Origin: UBA935 sp031555615
GTDB lineage: Bacteria > Bacillota > Clostridia > Lachnospirales > Lachnospiraceae
Direction of reading: 5' to 3'
NCBI GenBank assembly: GCA_031555615.1
Contig: JAVBUF010000044.1
Location: 1 to 64,000 of the forward strand
Length of the DNA: 64,000 nucleotides
Shown: piece by piece, positions 9,126 to 18,106 of the stretch
Layout: each line of letters begins with the position of its first letter
Position numbering within the stretch: position 1 is the first letter of the stretch
Position numbers and translations under genes: made by a program
Notes under the pieces: generated by a model
The model's input: only the letters and a program-made list of their open reading frames with translations
Told to the model about the DNA's origin: nothing
Databases searched by the model: none

Positions 9126-9899
9126 TTAATTTCCCAATTCGATACTGATTTCATTGAATTTTGCCAGAATATCGTTCAATTCCACGGCACCTTTGGCAGT
9201 CCCGGACTGGTCCATAATCACCTGGCCCTGATGCATCATCACCAGTCTGTTGCCGTATTGCAAGGCAAATTTTAGATTATGAGTAACCATAATGGCGGTG
9301 AGTTTTTTGGTCTTAATGATTTTCTCGGTAAGTTCCATAATATTTTCCGCCGTTTTGGGATCTAAAGCGGCGGTATGTTCATCCAGAATCAGCAGCCGGT
9401 TTTCGGTAAGGGTAGCGGTAATCATGGCCAGAGCCTGCCGCTGCCCGCCGGAGAGGTTTTTTACCTTATCTCCCAGGCGGTTTTCCAAGCCCAGATGCAA
9501 AAGTTCCAATTGGGTTTTGTAAAAATCGTTGCGGTCTTTATTTACCCCTTTTTGAAATAAATAGGATTTTCCTTTATGGTCGGCTAGGGCCATATTTTCC
9601 AATATTGTAAAAGAACCGCAGGAGCCTTTGGCCGGGTCTTGATAAACGCGGGCGATAAATTCGGCCCGTTTGTAGTCTTTCACTTTGGATATATCCTGAT
9701 TATTAAAAATAACCTGCCCCTGATCAGCCAAAGACGTTCCGCAGATGATATTCAAAAGGGTGGATTTACCAGAGCCGTTGCTGCCGATAATGGAAATAAA
9801 GTCATCCTTCCGGACCCCGAAATTAAAATCGGTAAACAGGGTGCTTTCGTTGATTGTCCCGGGATAGAAGGTTTTAGATATATGATTAAGACTTAACAT
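9126..9899 (-). CDS. trpZ: ABC importer ATP-binding protein, TrpZ-like
   Basis: A 257-residue ATPase with Walker A GSNGSGKST, signature LSGGQRQALAM, Walker B LLILDEHTAALDP and switch His VTHNL. It is the third gene of a leftward importer operon and overlaps the permease gene by 14 bases. The wording DEHTAALDPKTA is typical of the partners of BPD_transp_2 permeases with PF04392 substrate-binding proteins. The tryptophan assignment rests on the T-box leader with a TGG specifier upstream of the operon, not on the ATPase itself. Confidence 0.8.
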   Translation of the reverse strand: MLSLNHISKTFYPGTINESTLFTDFNFGVRKDDFISIIGSNGSGKSTLLNIICGTSLADQGQVIFNNQDISKVKDYKRAEFIARVYQDPAKGSCGSFTILENMALADHKGKSYLFQKGVNKDRNDFYKTQLELLHLGLENRLGDKVKNLSGGQRQALAMITATLTENRLLILDEHTAALDPKTAENIMELTEKIIKTKKLTAIMVTHNLKFALQYGNRLVMMHQGQVIMDQSGTAKGAVELNDILAKFNEISIELGN

Positions 9900-10788
9900 T
9901 CTTTAGTCCTCCTTTGGACAGCATATCTTTGGAAACCAGTGCGATCAGGAAAATCAGGGCCATCAGCAGCTTTAAGTTATTGGGATTAAAATTCAGGTTC
10001 AAAGCAATGGAGAGACAGGCCTTATAGATAATCGAACCGATCAGCACCATAGTAGTACCTTTGATAAAGGATACCCGGCTGAACAGGGACATCCCGATAA
10101 TAACCGAAGCCAGCCCCATTACCAGCATCCCGGTGCCGGAGTTGACATCAAAATTTCGCTGCTGCTGGCACAAAACCGAACCCGCCGTAGCCGCCAGGGC
10201 ATTACACAGCATCAGTCCCAGAATCTTCACCTTTCCCTGATCTTTTGCCAGCATGGTAACCACCGTTTTGTTATCCCCCACAGCCCGCAGCAGAAGCCCG
10301 GATTTGGTTTTCAGATACCAGTCCATAATCAGCTTCAGGCCGATGCTGCAGAGGACGATAACGATTAAAGTATGAAAGCCGGAAAGGGCCCCAGGCAATA
10401 GCAGAATAATACCGCTGTTAAAAATGGTCTTTTCATTGACGATAGGTAAAATAGCCTTCCCTCCGGCCAGAAAAAGATTGACCGAATACAGACCCGTCAT
10501 GGTAATGATTCCCGCCAGCAAATCCTTGATTTTAAAAACCACATGAAAGATTCCGGTCAAAAACCCGGCCAGAGCTCCGGCCAGAAAAGCCACCAAAATC
10601 GCAAGCCAGGGATCCACGCCATGAGTAATCATCATGGCAGTAATGGCGGAACCTAAAGGAAAGGTTCCGTCCACCGATAAATCCGGGAAATCCAGAATGT
10701 GATAGGTAATATAGATACCCAGGGCCAGAATCCCATAAATAAAGCCCTGCTCCAAAATACCTCTGATAATAAAGATGATACTGTCCAT
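9886..10788 (-). CDS. trpY: ABC importer permease, TrpY-like
   Basis: A 300-residue integral membrane protein with about eight hydrophobic helices, among them FIYGILALGIYITYHIL, IGLASVIIGMSLF-type segments and LLMALIFLIALVSKD near the C-terminus. The motif DLSVDGTFPLGSA near residue 37 is typical of the BPD_transp_2 permeases found with PF04392 binding proteins. GGCGGAG precedes the start. It lies between binding-protein and ATPase genes in a compact operon, supporting an importer role at the cytoplasmic membrane; substrate inferred as tryptophan from the leader. Confidence 0.8.
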   Translation of the reverse strand: MDSIIFIIRGILEQGFIYGILALGIYITYHILDFPDLSVDGTFPLGSAITAMMITHGVDPWLAILVAFLAGALAGFLTGIFHVVFKIKDLLAGIITMTGLYSVNLFLAGGKAILPIVNEKTIFNSGIILLLPGALSGFHTLIVIVLCSIGLKLIMDWYLKTKSGLLLRAVGDNKTVVTMLAKDQGKVKILGLMLCNALAATAGSVLCQQQRNFDVNSGTGMLVMGLASVIIGMSLFSRVSFIKGTTMVLIGSIIYKACLSIALNLNFNPNNLKLLMALIFLIALVSKDMLSKGGLKNVKS

Positions 10789-10801
10789 TTTTTCTCCGCC
10801 T

Positions 10802-11782
10802 TTACTCTAAGAATGTAATCGAATCGGCATATTCTTCAGGAACCTTCAGACCAAATAAAGCCATGGCCTTTTCATTGGCCACAGGGGTACAGGCAGAAAT
10901 AACCGCAACCGGAATCTTACTGATATCCTCCCCTTTTAAAACCCGGGCAGCTATCTGGCCGGTGGTTTTGCCCAGTTCAAAATAATCAATATTCTGCGCT
11001 GCCACACAGCCTTTCCGGACCTGTTCCTCTTCCGAACCGAAAACCGGGATACCGGCTTCATTAGCCTTGGCCAAAACTGTATCCAGATTGTTGACCACAT
11101 TATTGTCGGTAAAATTATTGATGACATCACATTTGGTCAATAAAGTATCCAGTGCCAGAGGAATATCGGATGCCGCATTGACCCCGATGGCTTCCACGCT
11201 GAAGCCGTAGTTGGGAGCCAGCCCTTCCAATGCTTCCAGATGGGTAAGGGAGTTCACTTCACTGGTGGTATACAGTACCCCGATAACTTTGGCTTCCGGC
11301 ATCATGGCCCGGATCAGCTGCACCTGCTGCTCCAGCGGCAGGGAATCACTGGTGCCGGTGCAGTTGGTACCGGGCTCTTCCAGAGAATTGACCAGTTGGG
11401 CACTGACCGGATCGGATACGGCGCTGAAGACAACCGGAATATCGGTACCTACGGTAGAGTTAAAAGCCGACATGGCGGTGGGCGTTGCGATACCGCAAAT
11501 CAAATCATAGCTTTTGGAAACAAAGGTATCGGTGATCATGGCGGCATTGGCCGGTAAACCATCGGCATTTTTATAATCGAAGGTAACATTTTTGCCTTCT
11601 TCAAAACCGGCTTCCTTCAGCCCCTCCATAAAGCCTTCCCGGCAGTTGTCAAGGGAGCCGTGGGGAGCGATCTGGGCGATGCCGATGATGACGCTGTCCT
11701 TTGATGGGCCGGAATTACCGCAGCCAGTCAGTGCGGCCAGTGAAAGGGCCATTGCCATTAAGATACATGTTGATTTTTTCAT
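10802..11782 (-). CDS. trpX: ABC importer substrate-binding lipoprotein, TrpX-like
   Basis: A 326-residue exported lipoprotein of the ABC_sub_bind family (PF04392). The N-terminus MKKSTCILMAMALSLAALTGC is a signal peptide ending in the lipobox LTGC. Family segments include IIGIAQIAPHGSLDNCREGF, GTNCTGTSDSLPLEQQ and PEAKVIGVLY. The start at 11782 is chosen because GGAGAA sits just upstream; the longer reading would begin inside the T-box terminator. A Trp-type T-box controls the operon, so the ligand is most likely tryptophan or a precursor. Confidence 0.82.
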   Translation of the reverse strand: MKKSTCILMAMALSLAALTGCGNSGPSKDSVIIGIAQIAPHGSLDNCREGFMEGLKEAGFEEGKNVTFDYKNADGLPANAAMITDTFVSKSYDLICGIATPTAMSAFNSTVGTDIPVVFSAVSDPVSAQLVNSLEEPGTNCTGTSDSLPLEQQVQLIRAMMPEAKVIGVLYTTSEVNSLTHLEALEGLAPNYGFSVEAIGVNAASDIPLALDTLLTKCDVINNFTDNNVVNNLDTVLAKANEAGIPVFGSEEEQVRKGCVAAQNIDYFELGKTTGQIAARVLKGEDISKIPVAVISACTPVANEKAMALFGLKVPEEYADSITFLE

Positions 11783-11831
11783 ATTGTTCTCCAATCTGTG
11801 CCTGTGGCACCTGTTATTATTTCTGAGAAAT

Positions 11832-11875
11832 AAAAAAAGACTCCGATCCCTCTTAAAAGATAGGGACAAGAATCT
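11832..11875 (-). terminator. Regulated terminator within the T-box leader
   Basis: AGATTC..TCCCT pairs with AGGGA..GAGTCT (wobbles in the middle) around a ten-base loop, then seven T residues. It lies directly after the AGGGTGGCACCGCA element, as expected for a transcriptional T-box. Confidence 0.85.
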
Positions 11876-12112
11876 ATACCTGCGGTGCCACCCTGATTAG
11901 TATATCTAAAATATACTCGCTCATTCTTATGCTAACACATAAGCTCATTGATAATGGGTTGAGTTCCCATCAGAAACTACTAAGTGTAGAACACTGTTCG
12001 GTCTGCCCTCAAAAGTCCATTCCTATTATACTGCATTGCGGCTTCTCAGCAAGCGCCGCTCTCTGTAAATGGTGAGAATAATAGTACTCTTCTTTATCAG
12101 CGGTTTATTTCT
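11832..12112 (-). promoter_or_regulatory. T-box leader (tRNA-Trp-sensing riboswitch) of trpXYZ
   Basis: On the minus strand the leader contains the T-box core AGGGTGGCACCGCA (11894-11881). A Stem I segment carries AGAGAGCGGCG, and a specifier loop reads GGAA-TGG-ACTTTTGAG, with the specifier codon TGG at 12019-12017. TGG means tryptophan. The antiterminator is followed by an intrinsic terminator (11875-11832), so uncharged tRNA-Trp should allow readthrough into the importer operon. The specifier call rests on its position in the standard GAA-codon-AC...TTTGAG context; tRNA binding itself is inferred. Confidence 0.9.
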
Positions 12113-12128
12113 CATTTGGTTATTATGT

Positions 12129-12157
12129 ATGATATGAAAAAAAAATGATTTTGTCAA
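12129..12157 (-). promoter_or_regulatory. Promoter of the T-box/trpXYZ operon
   Basis: TTGACA (12157-12152) and TATCAT (12134-12129) are separated by 17 bases on the minus strand. Transcription would start just upstream of the T-box leader. Confidence 0.8.
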
Positions 12158-12224
12158 TCTTTTTTTGTAATTTTTATTGTGTTTTTATTGTGTTGAATGA
12201 AAAATATGGTAAAATATGTTTAAT

Positions 12225-12419
12225 GAGGAATTATGTGGAAGATTGTAGATGACTGATGTCCAGCCAAACCGAAGCTATGATGAGAGTGAAATCATATGTG
12301 AGGCTTTATGATGTTTTTGTTGCCTCATATGTAAAATGTATTTATAAGGGGAATTATACGGAAGATTGCAGACGATTGAGTCCACATGAAATTTTGTATG
12401 ATTTTCATGTGGGCTTTTT
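12225..12419 (+). repeat. Short direct repeat with two hairpins; no gene seen
   Basis: Two related ~35-base segments (about 12225-12262 and 12349-12386) share GAATTAT..GGAAGATTG.AGA.GA.TGA. The first is followed by a hairpin CATATGTGAGGC/GCCTCATATG (12293-12331), the second by a terminator-like hairpin. The unit looks duplicated. It may be remnants of a small RNA or of a gene end; no ORF is credible here. Confidence 0.4.
12380..12419 (+). terminator. Terminator-like hairpin upstream of the module array
   Basis: CCACATGAAA (12382-12391) pairs perfectly with TTTCATGTGG (12403-12412), followed by GCTTTTTA. It would separate the array from upstream rightward transcription. Confidence 0.65.
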
Positions 12420-12458
12420 AGTATCATAATTGTTGTGAACAAAGGAAAGATTAAGGAA

Positions 12459-12562
12459 GATTTGTATTTGAAAGAATTAAAGAGGTAGAGAAATAATTGG
12501 AGGAATTTTACTATCATTAAGAGGGGAAGTTGATAAGGAACATCCTAAGGTTTTTGATTTTT
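12459..12562 (+). pseudogene. Module 0: shrunken remnant of an MGFVFE-family gene
   Basis: Short stretches match the intact family genes downstream: GATTTGTATTTGAAAGAAT at the start, then TTTTACTATCATTA and GATAAGGAACATCCTAAGG. Most of the middle and the whole 3' half are missing. It is followed by the first clear copy of the leader repeat. It is a relic only. Confidence 0.6.
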
Positions 12563-12570
12563 AAAATATG

Positions 12571-12642
12571 ATAGCAACAGTCTGTTGGCGGATAATTATA
12601 GATAAGTTAGAAGTACATATAAGAGAAAAGAGAGGTTAAATG
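12571..12642 (+). repeat. Leader repeat copy 1 of 7
   Basis: This ~65-75 bp sequence precedes each MGFVFE gene or relic. It contains a small dyad (CAGCC-TGTT-GGCTG in the best copies; here CAGTC/GGCGG), then GATAATTATAGATAAaTTAGAA, then AAGAGAAAAGAGAGG, which supplies the ribosome binding site, and ends at ATGGGATTTGTATTTGAA. This copy is diverged in the dyad. Confidence 0.75.
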
Positions 12643-13075
12643 ATGGGATTTGTATTTGAAGAACTTAATGAGGAAGATCGGGGGTATTTAAAAAATTTTG
12701 ATATCGAAAACCCATTTACGTTTAGATTTCCAGCTAGATTAAATTCTTGGGGCAATAGATAGAGAAAGGGAGATTATACTTTTATCGCTAGGAGGATCAG
12801 GTCTTAATAAGGATCAGCCACGAATTTTTTGAGAAATACGGGGATCAATTTATACATATAGGATATGTAAATGGAAATCACGTAAGGAAGTAGACATCAC
12901 CTGGTTTTTATATGAAATTCGTTTTCCAACAGTTCTAGAAAAACAGAAGAATGAATTAACAATAATGATACAGGAAGCTTTCCAAGGCTATGGATTTGGA
13001 CTAGAAGAGATAAAAGTAGATAATATTACTTTTGCTGAAATTGTAGAACCTATTTTTGTAAATGACAGGGGATAG
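12643..13075 (+). pseudogene. Module 1: frameshifted MGFVFE-family gene
   Basis: It begins MGFVFEELNEEDRGYLKNFD and is in frame for about 40 codons before hitting a stop after shifting. Later segments in other frames match family members (TTTTTATATGAAATTCGTTTTCC and the end PIFVNDRG). It belongs to the longer subfamily with a D-I-x-N/H-P-F segment, like the genes at 18107 and 18678. Several frame changes make it non-functional. Confidence 0.75.
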
Positions 13076-13080
13076 AATAG

Positions 13081-13338
13081 ATGGAAGAAAAAAATCAAAC
13101 AGATATTGTAGCCTTATGAGTGAGTTACAAGAATCTTAAAATCTCTGGATGTTCTTCAGTATACCTTTGCAAATGGTGTCCCATTGTGACAGGCTGAAGG
13201 TTGATTGTAAAGCGATAATTTTATGATACCGATAAGAATTGGATCATTGGTAAACAAGATGCGATATTCAATAGTCTGGGAGTTTGGATGAATGTAAATA
13301 AGGATGGTACAGGAAAAGTGTGTAAGAAAGCTAAATGA
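13081..13338 (+). pseudogene. Module 1: collapsed copy of the RTX protein N-terminal half
   Basis: It starts like the RTX gene (MEEK..Q), then has large internal deletions. The final ~110 bases encode YDTDKNWIIGKQDAIFN and a VNKDG Ca-binding loop, matching the calcium-binding module of the complete RTX protein, and end KVCKKAK before a stop. The same ending occurs in the copy finishing at 16586, so both derive from one truncated ancestor. Confidence 0.7.
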
Positions 13339-13344
13339 GAATTA

Positions 13345-13416
13345 GAAAATAATAGCCTGTTGGCTAATAATTATAGATAAATTAGAAATATATAGAAGAG
13401 AAGAGAGGGAAAAATT
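13345..13416 (+). repeat. Leader repeat copy 2 of 7
   Basis: Contains AATAGCCTGTTGGCTAATAATTATAG, i.e. the AGCC/GGCT dyad, followed by AAGAGAAGAGAGGGAAAAATT directly before an ATGGGATTTG start. Confidence 0.8.
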
Positions 13417-13840
13417 ATGGGATTTGTATTTGAAAGAATCAATGAAGAGGGAGAAAAATATCTGGAGAAATTCATATCGGATTCGCTGGTGTATTATTGG
13501 GCAATAGATAGGGAAAGAAAATTTATTTTACTATCATTAGGAGGGGGGGGGGATTGATAAAGAACATCCTAAAATTTTCGACTTTTTTTATAAGGAAACA
13601 ATCGGAAAAATTTATGCATATCAAAAAGATGAATGGATAACACGAGAAGAAATAAATACGACTTGGTATTTGTATGAAATTCGTTTTCCGACTGCACTAC
13701 AGGAAAAAGAGGACGAGTTAATTGAGCTTATAAAAGAAGCTTTTTTTGCATTTGGGTCAGGGATGGAAAAGATAAAGGCACGTAGCACTACGTTGGCAGA
13801 AGTAGCCGCACCTATTTTTATTAATGACAAAAGGGGATAG
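13417..13840 (+). pseudogene. Module 2: MGFVFE-family gene out of frame by one G in a G10 tract
   Basis: The reading frame starts MGFVFERINEEGEKYLEKF and is intact to a run of ten G residues at 13543-13552, after which it stops at once. Removing a single G restores one uninterrupted frame (IDKEHPKIFDFFYK ... PIFINDKRG) to the stop at 13840. The rest of the gene shows no other lesion. It is therefore either a phase-variable OFF state, a recent slippage mutation or a sequencing error. Family function unknown; see the gene at 18678. Confidence 0.75.
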
Positions 13841-13843
13841 GAA

Positions 13844-14906
13844 ATGAAAGAAAAAGTAGCTCAGATAGTAGCATGGATGGAAGAATGGGAAAAAAATTAT
13901 GGTAGACCACAAACAAATAAAGAATTAGCAATCTTTATGAGTGAATTACAAGTTCAAACACTTGAAATTTTTTCTTTTAAATTAGAAGGAGATAGGACGG
14001 TTATTCCTTATTGTGGTACTATTGATGGTGTTCCCTTGTGGCAAATAGCAGGTGGTATTGGTAAAGTAAATGATGCGTATGGTTATATTTCTGATACCGA
14101 AGTAGGTAAACTATGGAATAATGATATTTTTTCTCAAGAATTAAAAAATATGTTAGGTGAAAATTATAATAAACTAATGAGTGGCTGGGATGCGGAAGGA
14201 AACCGTAGTGCTACCCCCATTCCCGGATACGACATTTTACATGGGATGACTTTACTTCTAAAAATGTGAGGCTAAATAATGGCAATGGAGATATCATAGC
14301 CCTTACTTTAAGTGACATGTCAGATTTTAACACCAGGGTATGGGTACTCACTGAACTTCCCGCCCTTCTGGAAATGAACAGCGTTACTTCAATTAATGGT
14401 ATCTCTAAAGTAAACTTGAAATTATATATGAAATTCTTTTTAGAAAATGGTTTCAGCCAAACTGAGGCAATGGAAAGCTTGGCAAAAGTAATTTCTATGC
14501 GTGCCTATGAATATATAGCCTGTATAAATGTGGAGTATGATTCCAATGGACAACTAATCAAAAATGGAAATGTTGCTTACATAACCACCACAGGCCTTGG
14601 AGATTGCGGGAAAACTTACGGAACATCCCAAAACCTTTACAGCAAACTATATAAAACCGGTAAATTATTTAGCCATATCGACTGCAAGCCCTTCTAAACC
14701 GTTGCACTGCCGCAGATATAGCTGTTAAAAGCAGCATCGAAACCCTATATCTCCAATCCACAGCTGGGTGAATTATTTGGGATTATACCCTGTTTCTAGC
14801 GACAAATATACCAAAGCAAGGTTTTGATACACTGCTTAAATATGATGCTAATGAGGATTAGATTATCGATGAACAGGATGAAATATTCCACAGTCTGCGA
14901 GTTTAG
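13844..14906 (+). pseudogene. Module 2: frameshifted N-terminal RTX copy
   Basis: The first frame (13844-14269) encodes the RTX N-terminus (MKEKVAQIVAWMEEWEKNYG ... SGWDAEGNRSATPIPGYDIL). Loss of one T where intact copies read TTATCATGG shifts it into a second frame (14266-14697: NGNGDIIALTLSDMSDFNT ... KTGKLF). Loss of one C then shifts it again. The tail keeps fragments of the calcium-binding module (DEQDEIFHSLRV) and a stop. The central membrane-active region of the full protein is absent. Confidence 0.8.
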
Positions 14907-14968
14907 AAAACAACAGCCGGTTGGCTGATAATTATAGATAAATCAGAAGAGAAAAGAGAGGGAAAATT
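14906..14968 (+). repeat. Leader repeat copy 3 of 7
   Basis: AACAGCCGGTTGGCTGATAATTATAG followed by a slightly shortened spacer and GAAAAGAGAGGGAAAATT before an MGFVFE start. Confidence 0.8.
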
Positions 14969-15394
14969 ATGGGATTTGTATTTGAAAGAATTGATGAAGA
15001 GGGAAAGAAATATCTGAAGAAATTTGTATCTACTTCTCAGGTGTATTATTGGGCAATAGATAGGGAAAGAGAAATTATCCTATTGGCGTGGGGGGGGGGA
15101 GGAATTAATATAGAGCATCCTGAAAAATTTGTTTTTTTTTATAAAGAAACAATCGGAAAGATTTATGCATATCGAAAAGATACATGGAAAGCTCATGCAG
15201 AGATAGACACGACAACATGGTACTTATATGAAATTCGTTTTCCAACGGTACTAGAACCAAAAAAGGAAGAGTTAATTTTGCTTGTAAAGGAAGCTTTTCT
15301 TGCTTTTGGTGCGGGGATGGAAGATGTAAAAGCGGATAATACTTTGTTGGCAGAAATAGCAAATCCTATTTTTGTAAATGATAGGAGGGGATAG
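14969..15394 (+). CDS. Module 3: MGFVFE-family protein (intact)
   Basis: A 141-residue cytosolic protein with no signal peptide or membrane segment. Conserved features of the family are the MGFVFExxNEExxxYL start, YYWAIDREREIILL, a glycine run encoded by ten G residues (15090-15099), the FFYKxxIGxIxAY segment, TWYLYEIRFPT and the end ANPIFVNDRRG. Here the G10 run is in frame. It belongs to the short subfamily (VYYW instead of the DIRHPF insert). It is followed four bases later by a broken RTX N-terminal copy. No known domain was recognised. An immunity or chaperone-like partner of the RTX protein is inferred from constant linkage only. Confidence 0.65.
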   Translation: MGFVFERIDEEGKKYLKKFVSTSQVYYWAIDREREIILLAWGGGGINIEHPEKFVFFYKETIGKIYAYRKDTWKAHAEIDTTTWYLYEIRFPTVLEPKKEELILLVKEAFLAFGAGMEDVKADNTLLAEIANPIFVNDRRG

Positions 15395-15397
15395 GAT

Positions 15398-16586
15398 ATG
15401 GAAAAAAAAGTAACCCAGATAGTAGAATGGATGGAAGAATGGGAAAAGGAACATGGATATTCTCAAACAAATGCAGAGTTGGCAGCATTTATGAATGAAT
15501 TACAAGTTCAAACTCTTAAAATTTTTTCATTTAAATTAGAAGGGGGAAGGACTATTATCCCGTATTGTGGTACCGTTGATGGCATTCCCATGTGGCAGAT
15601 TGCGGGCGGAATTGGTAAAGTAAATGATACTTATGGTTATATTTCTGATACAGAAGTAGGGAAGCTTTGGGAAGATAAAATTTTTACGAATAAATTGATG
15701 AATCTATTGGGAGAAAAATATAATGTTCTGATGAGTGGCTGGGATGCAGAAGGAAATCGTAGTGCTACCCCTATCCCCGGGTATGACATATTATCATGGG
15801 ATGACTTTACTTCTAAATATGTGATGTTAAATAATGGTAAGGGAGATATCATATCCTTAACATTAAGTGACATATCAGACTTTAAAACTAAAGTCTAGGT
15901 ACTCACCGAACCTCCGACGCTTCTAGGAATGGATAGTGTAACCTCTATTAATGGCATCTCCAAAACAGATCTTAAACGTTATATGGATTTATTTCTAAAA
16001 AGTGGTTTCAGTCAGACGGAAGCACTGGAAAGCTTAGCCAAAGTAATATCCATGCGCACTTATGAATATTTGGCCAGTATTTATGTGGAGTATGATTCTA
16101 ACGGCCAATTGGTTAAGAATGGAGACTGGGCTTACATACGTACTACTGGAATATTTGGCAACTATGGAGATATCTATGCCACGCCCCAACATCTTTACAG
16201 CAAACTATATAAAACCGGAAAATTATTTAGCTATACCGACCTGCAAGTTCTTTTAGACCGTTGCACCGCCTCAGATATTACTGCAAAAAGCAGTTTAGAG
16301 GCATTGTATCTCCAGTCCACAGCCTGGGCATCTTCCTTTGCACAGGATGCCTTTTTGTTACTGGATCGCAATAATGATGGTGTCATTAATGATGGCGGTA
16401 AATTGTTTGGGGATCAAACACTGCTTTCCAGTGGAAAGTATGCTAAAACAGGGTTTGAGACATGAATCATATGATACCGATAAGAATTGGATCATTGATG
16501 AGCAAGAGGCGATATTCAATAGTATGGGAGTTTGGATGAATGTGAATAAAGATGATACAGGAAAAGTGTGTAAGAAAGCTAAATGA
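15398..16586 (+). pseudogene. Module 3: RTX N-terminal copy with nonsense codon and internal deletion
   Basis: The frame from 15398 matches the RTX N-terminus (MEKKVTQIVEWMEEWEKEHG) until a TAG at 15896-15898, where other copies have TGG (KVWVL). The same frame continues afterwards to about 16462 (SVTSINGISKTDLKRYMD). It then jumps from AWASSFA directly to QDAFLLLDRNNDGVI, deleting the region that in the full protein holds the hydrophobic helices. A further shift leads to the YDTDKNWIIDEQEAIF segment and the KVCKKAK end. Confidence 0.8.
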
Positions 16587-16591
16587 AAAAT

Positions 16592-16666
16592 AGAAAATAA
16601 TAGCCTGTTGGCTAATAATTATATATAAATTAGAAGCACATAGAAGAGAAAAGAGAGGGAAAAGTT
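16592..16666 (+). repeat. Leader repeat copy 4 of 7
   Basis: AATAGCCTGTTGGCTAATAATTATAT, then TAGAAGCACATAGAAGAGAA and AGAGAGGGAAAAGTT before the MGFVFE start. It is nearly identical to copy 2. Confidence 0.8.
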
Positions 16667-17089
16667 ATGGGATTTGTATTTGAAAAAATTAATGAAGAGG
16701 GAAAGAAATATTTAAAAAATTTTGTATCGGATTCCCCGGTTTATTATTGGGCAATAGACCGGGAAAGGGAAATAATTTTATTGTCCTTGGGGGGATGGGG
16801 ATTCGATAAGGAGCAACCAGAATTTTTTGTTTTTTTATATAAAAAAAATATTGGGAAAATTTTAGCATATAGAAAAAAGGAATGGAAAACACGTACAGAA
16901 GTAAACGTGACATGGTATTTGTATGAGATTCGTTTTACGATTGCACTGCAGGGAAAAGAGGAGGAGCTAATTGAACTTGTAAAAGAAGCTTTTTTTACAT
17001 TTGGGTCTGGGACGCAAAAGATAAAAGCGAATAGTACTACGTTGGCGGAAGTAGCAAATCCTATTTTTGTTAATGACAGGAGGGGATAG
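16667..17089 (+). CDS. Module 4: MGFVFE-family protein (intact)
   Basis: A 140-residue short-subfamily member: MGFVFEKINEEGKKYLKNF, VYYWAIDREREIILLSLGGWG, TWYLYEIRFTIAL, and the end ANPIFVNDRRG. The G tract seen in modules 2 and 3 is here broken (G6-A-TG4), so this copy should not slip. The leader repeat supplies GAGAGGGA as ribosome binding site. It is followed after five bases by another decayed RTX N-terminus. No recognised domain; the coupling to the toxin-like gene is the only functional clue. Confidence 0.65.
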   Translation: MGFVFEKINEEGKKYLKNFVSDSPVYYWAIDREREIILLSLGGWGFDKEQPEFFVFLYKKNIGKILAYRKKEWKTRTEVNVTWYLYEIRFTIALQGKEEELIELVKEAFFTFGSGTQKIKANSTTLAEVANPIFVNDRRG

Positions 17090-17094
17090 AATAG

Positions 17095-17640
17095 ATGGAA
17101 GAAAAAATAAAGCAAATCTTAAAATGGATGGAAGATTGGGAAGAGAAGCATAAAATTCCTCAAACAAATGCAGAATTAGCAGCTTTTATTGGTGAATTGC
17201 AGAATCAGGTTATTGATATCTTTTCTTTTGAATTAGGAGGAGGAAGAACAGTTATTCCCTATTGTAGTAATATAGATGGAATCCCCATGTGGCAAATTGC
17301 GGGTGGAATTGGTAAAATAAATGACACGCACGGTTTTATTTCGGATACAGAGGCAGCAGGAGAACTTCTAAATATAGATGAATTTACTGATAAAATACAA
17401 AGTATATTGGGAGACAATTATAATCGTTTAATGAGTGGCTGGGATGCAGAAGGAAACCGTAGTGCGACCCCTATTCCAGGATACGACATCTTATCATGGG
17501 ATGACTTTACTTCTAAAAATGTGATGGAAAAAATAGTAATGGAGATATCATAGCCCTTACTTTAAGTGAATGCCAGATTTTAATACTAAGGTATGGGTGC
17601 TCACTGAACTTCCCGCCCTTCTGGAAGTTAAATGGGAATT
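17095..17640 (+). pseudogene. Module 4: RTX N-terminal copy, frameshifted and truncated
   Basis: Residues 1-145 read well (MEEKIKQILKWMEDWEEKH ... SGWDAEGNRSATPIPGYDIL, SWDDFTSKNV). A lost base then ends the frame at 17553. Fragments matching VWVLTELPALLE follow in another frame, and all sequence beyond is missing up to the next leader repeat. Confidence 0.75.
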
Positions 17641-17714
17641 AAAAAATAACAGCCTGTTGGCTTATAATTATAGATAAATTAGAAACTCATAGAAGAGAAA
17701 AGAGAGGGGAAATT
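17641..17714 (+). repeat. Leader repeat copy 5 of 7
   Basis: AATAACAGCCTGTTGGCTTATAATTATAG, AGAAACTCATAGAAGAGAA and AGAGAGGGGAAATT before an MGFVFE start. Confidence 0.8.
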
Positions 17715-18026
17715 ATGGGATTTGTATTTGAAGAACTTAATTATGAAGATGGAAATCACGCGAGGAAGTAGATATCACATGGTTTTTGTATGAAATCAGA
17801 TTTCCGACAGTTTTAGAAGAAAAAAAGAAGAGTTAATAATTACGATAAAAGAGGCTTTTCTGGCTTATGAATTTGGATCAATAGAGGTAAAGGCAAACTC
17901 CTCAACAGATGCAGAATTAGCAACATTTATGAATGAATTACAAGTCCAAGTTATTGAAATTGTTTCTTTTGAGTTAGAGCAAGGAAGAACAGTAATTCCT
18001 TATTGTGGTATTGCAGATGTAGAATA
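17715..18026 (+). pseudogene. Module 5: hybrid remnant of partner gene and RTX N-terminus
   Basis: Starts MGFVFEELNYEDG, then deletes about 170 bases of the family gene and resumes at the region encoding VDITWFLYEIRFPTVLEE. It deletes again and runs straight into an RTX N-terminal segment (SSTDAELATFMNELQVQ ... GRTVIPYCGIAD) before a stop. Two deletions have fused the two genes of one module into a relic. Confidence 0.7.
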
Positions 18027-18031
18027 GGAAC

Positions 18032-18106
18032 TAGAAAATAACAGCCTGTTAGCTGATAATGATATATAAATAAGAAACGCATAGAAGAGAAAGAGAGGGA
18101 AAGACT
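18032..18106 (+). repeat. Leader repeat copy 6 of 7
   Basis: AATAACAGCCTGTTAGCTGATAATGATATA, AAGAAACGCATAGAAGAGAA, AGAGAGGGAAAGACT, then an MGFIFE start. The dyad has one mismatch (AGCC/AGCT). Confidence 0.75.
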
